Source: Rhea pennata
Taxonomy: Eukaryota; Chordata; Aves; Rheiformes; Rheidae
Reading direction: 5' to 3'
Length of the DNA: 64,000 nt
Assembly (NCBI RefSeq): GCF_028389875.1
Contig: NC_084672.1
Span: 9,474,458-9,538,457 of the forward strand
In this document: positions 61,967 to 64,000 of the stretch, one piece after another
How positions within the stretch are numbered: position 1 is the stretch's first letter
How the letters are laid out: every line of letters starts with the position of its first letter
Program-made: the position numbers and the translations under genes
Notes under the pieces: generated by a model
The model's database searches: none
The model's input: only the letters and a program-made list of their open reading frames with translations
What the model was told of the DNA's origin: nothing

Positions 61967-63653
61967 CAGTGCTACCAGTTACAAAGCAGATGGGGAGGTG
62001 CTCTCTGCCTAGGAGAGCAATCCACTAGCTGTTGACATGCTCATTAGGTCATAGCTTAAACAAGAAAGCTGAAGTCCTCTCAAACCTTTTGGATAGGGTA
62101 AGCCAGAAGGGGAAATATTTTTACTCACAAATAACAATTTAGAGACCAAAAGTGGAAAGAAGTATCTGAAAAGAACTTCGGCTATTCCATTCCTAAAGAA
62201 GAAACAAACTAATTTTGCTTTCAGGCTCCGAATGTGTGTCGGAGAATTCCAGCACATAATAATATTTGTTAAAGAAATTTGTCATGAAATGATGATTTTA
62301 ATGACTTCAACATCATATCACATCCCTTGGATTTGCATCATTTGAACCATATTTTTAGAGGTAATTTTTCAAAACAGTGTACAGTGCTTTATCTGCATGA
62401 ATGCATCTGTGTGAGTGATTCATGCTTCTAAAATGTGGATGTACAAAAGGGGTCCATACATTTGAGCAGAGAAGTATAGCATTTTTCCTGTTTTTAGTGA
62501 TTTAGCCAGGAAAGGTCAGTGTGCCATTCATTCAGGAGAAGTTCACATAGCTGTTTTCAAACTACTTTGGGCAAAGACTTCTTAGACCTCCTCAGCCAGC
62601 ACAGTTCTACAGAGCATGCAGGCTGGTGGGCTGCACCCCGTGTCTCTCATTCTGTGCAGTGACGAGGGATGCTATGGGACCATACAGGATACGTGCAGGG
62701 CACTGACCTATCCAATGAATCTACTGCTAGCAAGATCCCCAGCTCTCATCCTGCAGAGGGGCAACAAAACTGCCTGGGAGACATTCATTAAATTACTGCT
62801 CTGCAGGAGGACACTAGAGAGCTTGTGAATGGAGACCCTGCTCTTCAACTTGCTTTCATCTGCTTCGTATCTGAGCTATGCCCACACACTCTTACAGCTC
62901 CAAACAGAAGGGAAGTCTAGGACAGCACAAGAAAGTTTCCTTTGCCAGCACAATCACATCCCAAAAGAAAATAGCCCTCTTGTCCTGGAAATGAATACGT
63001 TAAATAACTCTCCAACATTCTCAGTGTTCAGCTAAAGCATTTAAAACAAAGGAATCCGCCTGATTTTACTGTGTCCATAACAATACTGCAGCTTTGAGAA
63101 ATGAATTTCTCCCCCGCTGCATGTTCTCTTTGAGAAGTGATATCACATCGTGAGATACTGCACCAAGCTTCACTGATCACATTGCATAACGGGATGCTGG
63201 CTAATGATCCAAGATAATAGAAGGCCAAAGCTGAGTACATTTTTAAAAATCACCATATGCTACAAAAGAATGCTAGTATTTGGTACTGTGCAGGAGGGAG
63301 AATCCCTTCTAAATACCAAGGCACAATGAGCTGCCCAGATACTCCATCAGAAAGGAAATAGTTTAATAATCTAAATCAGAATGATCTATTTTACCTTTTA
63401 AATGAAGGAATCAATGAAACACCTTAGTGCTCCACTGGAGTTAATGGATCATTATTTTATACTGCTAAAATGGGAAAGTAAGACTAAACACAGTAAGAGT
63501 TTTCTAGTCCCAAGCAAGTTCTTGCAATATTAGTATCATTAACATCCCGCAAAACCCTGCCTTCATTGCAGATTAATAGAAATATTCCCATCAAAGCTTC
63601 AGAATACTTATGGAAGGGATCCTGGATGAAATCCAGCCAGTTCCAGCATTAGT

Positions 63654-63686
63654 TAAAAAAAAATAAATAAAAAAATAAAAAAAACA
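63654..63686 (+). repeat. A-rich (AAAT)-type tract
   Basis: A runs broken by single Ts and a C. Simple sequence. Confidence 0.85.
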
Positions 63687-64000
63687 AACTGCAGGTGCTT
63701 ATTAAGAAGGTTAAGCTTTGCAACAAGGACATTGCAGATTATATAAGTGATGAGTCACCTTTATTGACCTTGTTTTATGGCTGATATCTCATGTTTCTAG
63801 TCAACTAACAAACTTCAGTCCAAACCCAAAGTTGGATGAAAACCCTGTGATCTTCCACTTTCCAGAGTTTGATCATGATTTCCCTTTTATGAGGCTGACC
63901 ACAAGAAAAGTCAGGGGTAGAGGGCAAGGAGAGGATACCTGAGAGAGGAGGAGAGATGAGTTGCTCTGCCTGACAAAGCAGACCATGATTTTTGGCCCTT

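Larger units (their letters stand above)
60410..64000. other. Intergenic-looking DNA
   Basis: No gene was recognised. A 175-codon minus-strand open frame (60325-60852) starts in the CR1 copy and runs out of frame into unique DNA. An A tract (61933-61964) and an A-rich AAAT tract (63654-63686) are the only other features. Confidence 0.5.

Noticed and set aside
1..64000. CRISPR arrays, rRNA, tRNA, bacterial operons or viral genes
   Set aside because: None seen. No regular spaced repeats or tRNA-like cloverleaf was noticed and the gene structure is vertebrate.

Overview
The window looks like avian (or at least archosaur/sauropsid) nuclear DNA. It has spliced vertebrate genes, CpG islands in an AT-richer background, few interspersed repeats, and the repeats that are recognisable are CR1 LINE fragments plus one MIR-like piece. 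Nothing prokaryotic, viral or plasmid-like was seen.

One protein-coding gene can be supported with confidence: MINAR1 (also called KIAA1024 or UBTOR), on the + strand and apparently complete. It has a CpG-island promoter and non-coding first exon (about 350-1650, exon end 1251), a 6.8 kb intron, a large coding exon (about 8057-10400, ATG at 8103), a short coding exon (11907-12161) and a terminal coding exon (16583-16780, followed by 3' UTR). All coding junctions are phase 0. The joined product is 766 + 85 + 65 = 916 residues, ending in a single C-terminal membrane anchor. The 3' UTR probably runs to a poly(A) signal at 20320-20325.

From about 20.3 kb to the end no conserved coding gene was recognised. 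19.4-26 kb carries a string of short GC/CpG-rich islets unlike the AT-richer DNA around them. The rest is intergenic-looking DNA with microsatellites, long A tracts, CR1 copies (about 40.06, 53.5, 55.4 and 59.75-60.4 kb), a MIR-like fragment (about 57.25 kb) and a 42-bp exact tandem duplication. A few stretches are flanked by near-consensus splice sites (21780-21981, 29339-29478, 34502-34633, 38303-38441). They could be exons of an unannotated transcript or chance pseudo-exons.

The most interesting signals are: a 37-codon upstream ORF in the presumed MINAR1 first exon that encodes an almost pure leucine hydrophobic helix in a good Kozak context; the CpG islets inside intron 3 and the 3' UTR; a dynein-light-chain-type TQT motif in MINAR1; and an open candidate exon at 34.5 kb. 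All calls come from reading the sequence; no database search was possible.
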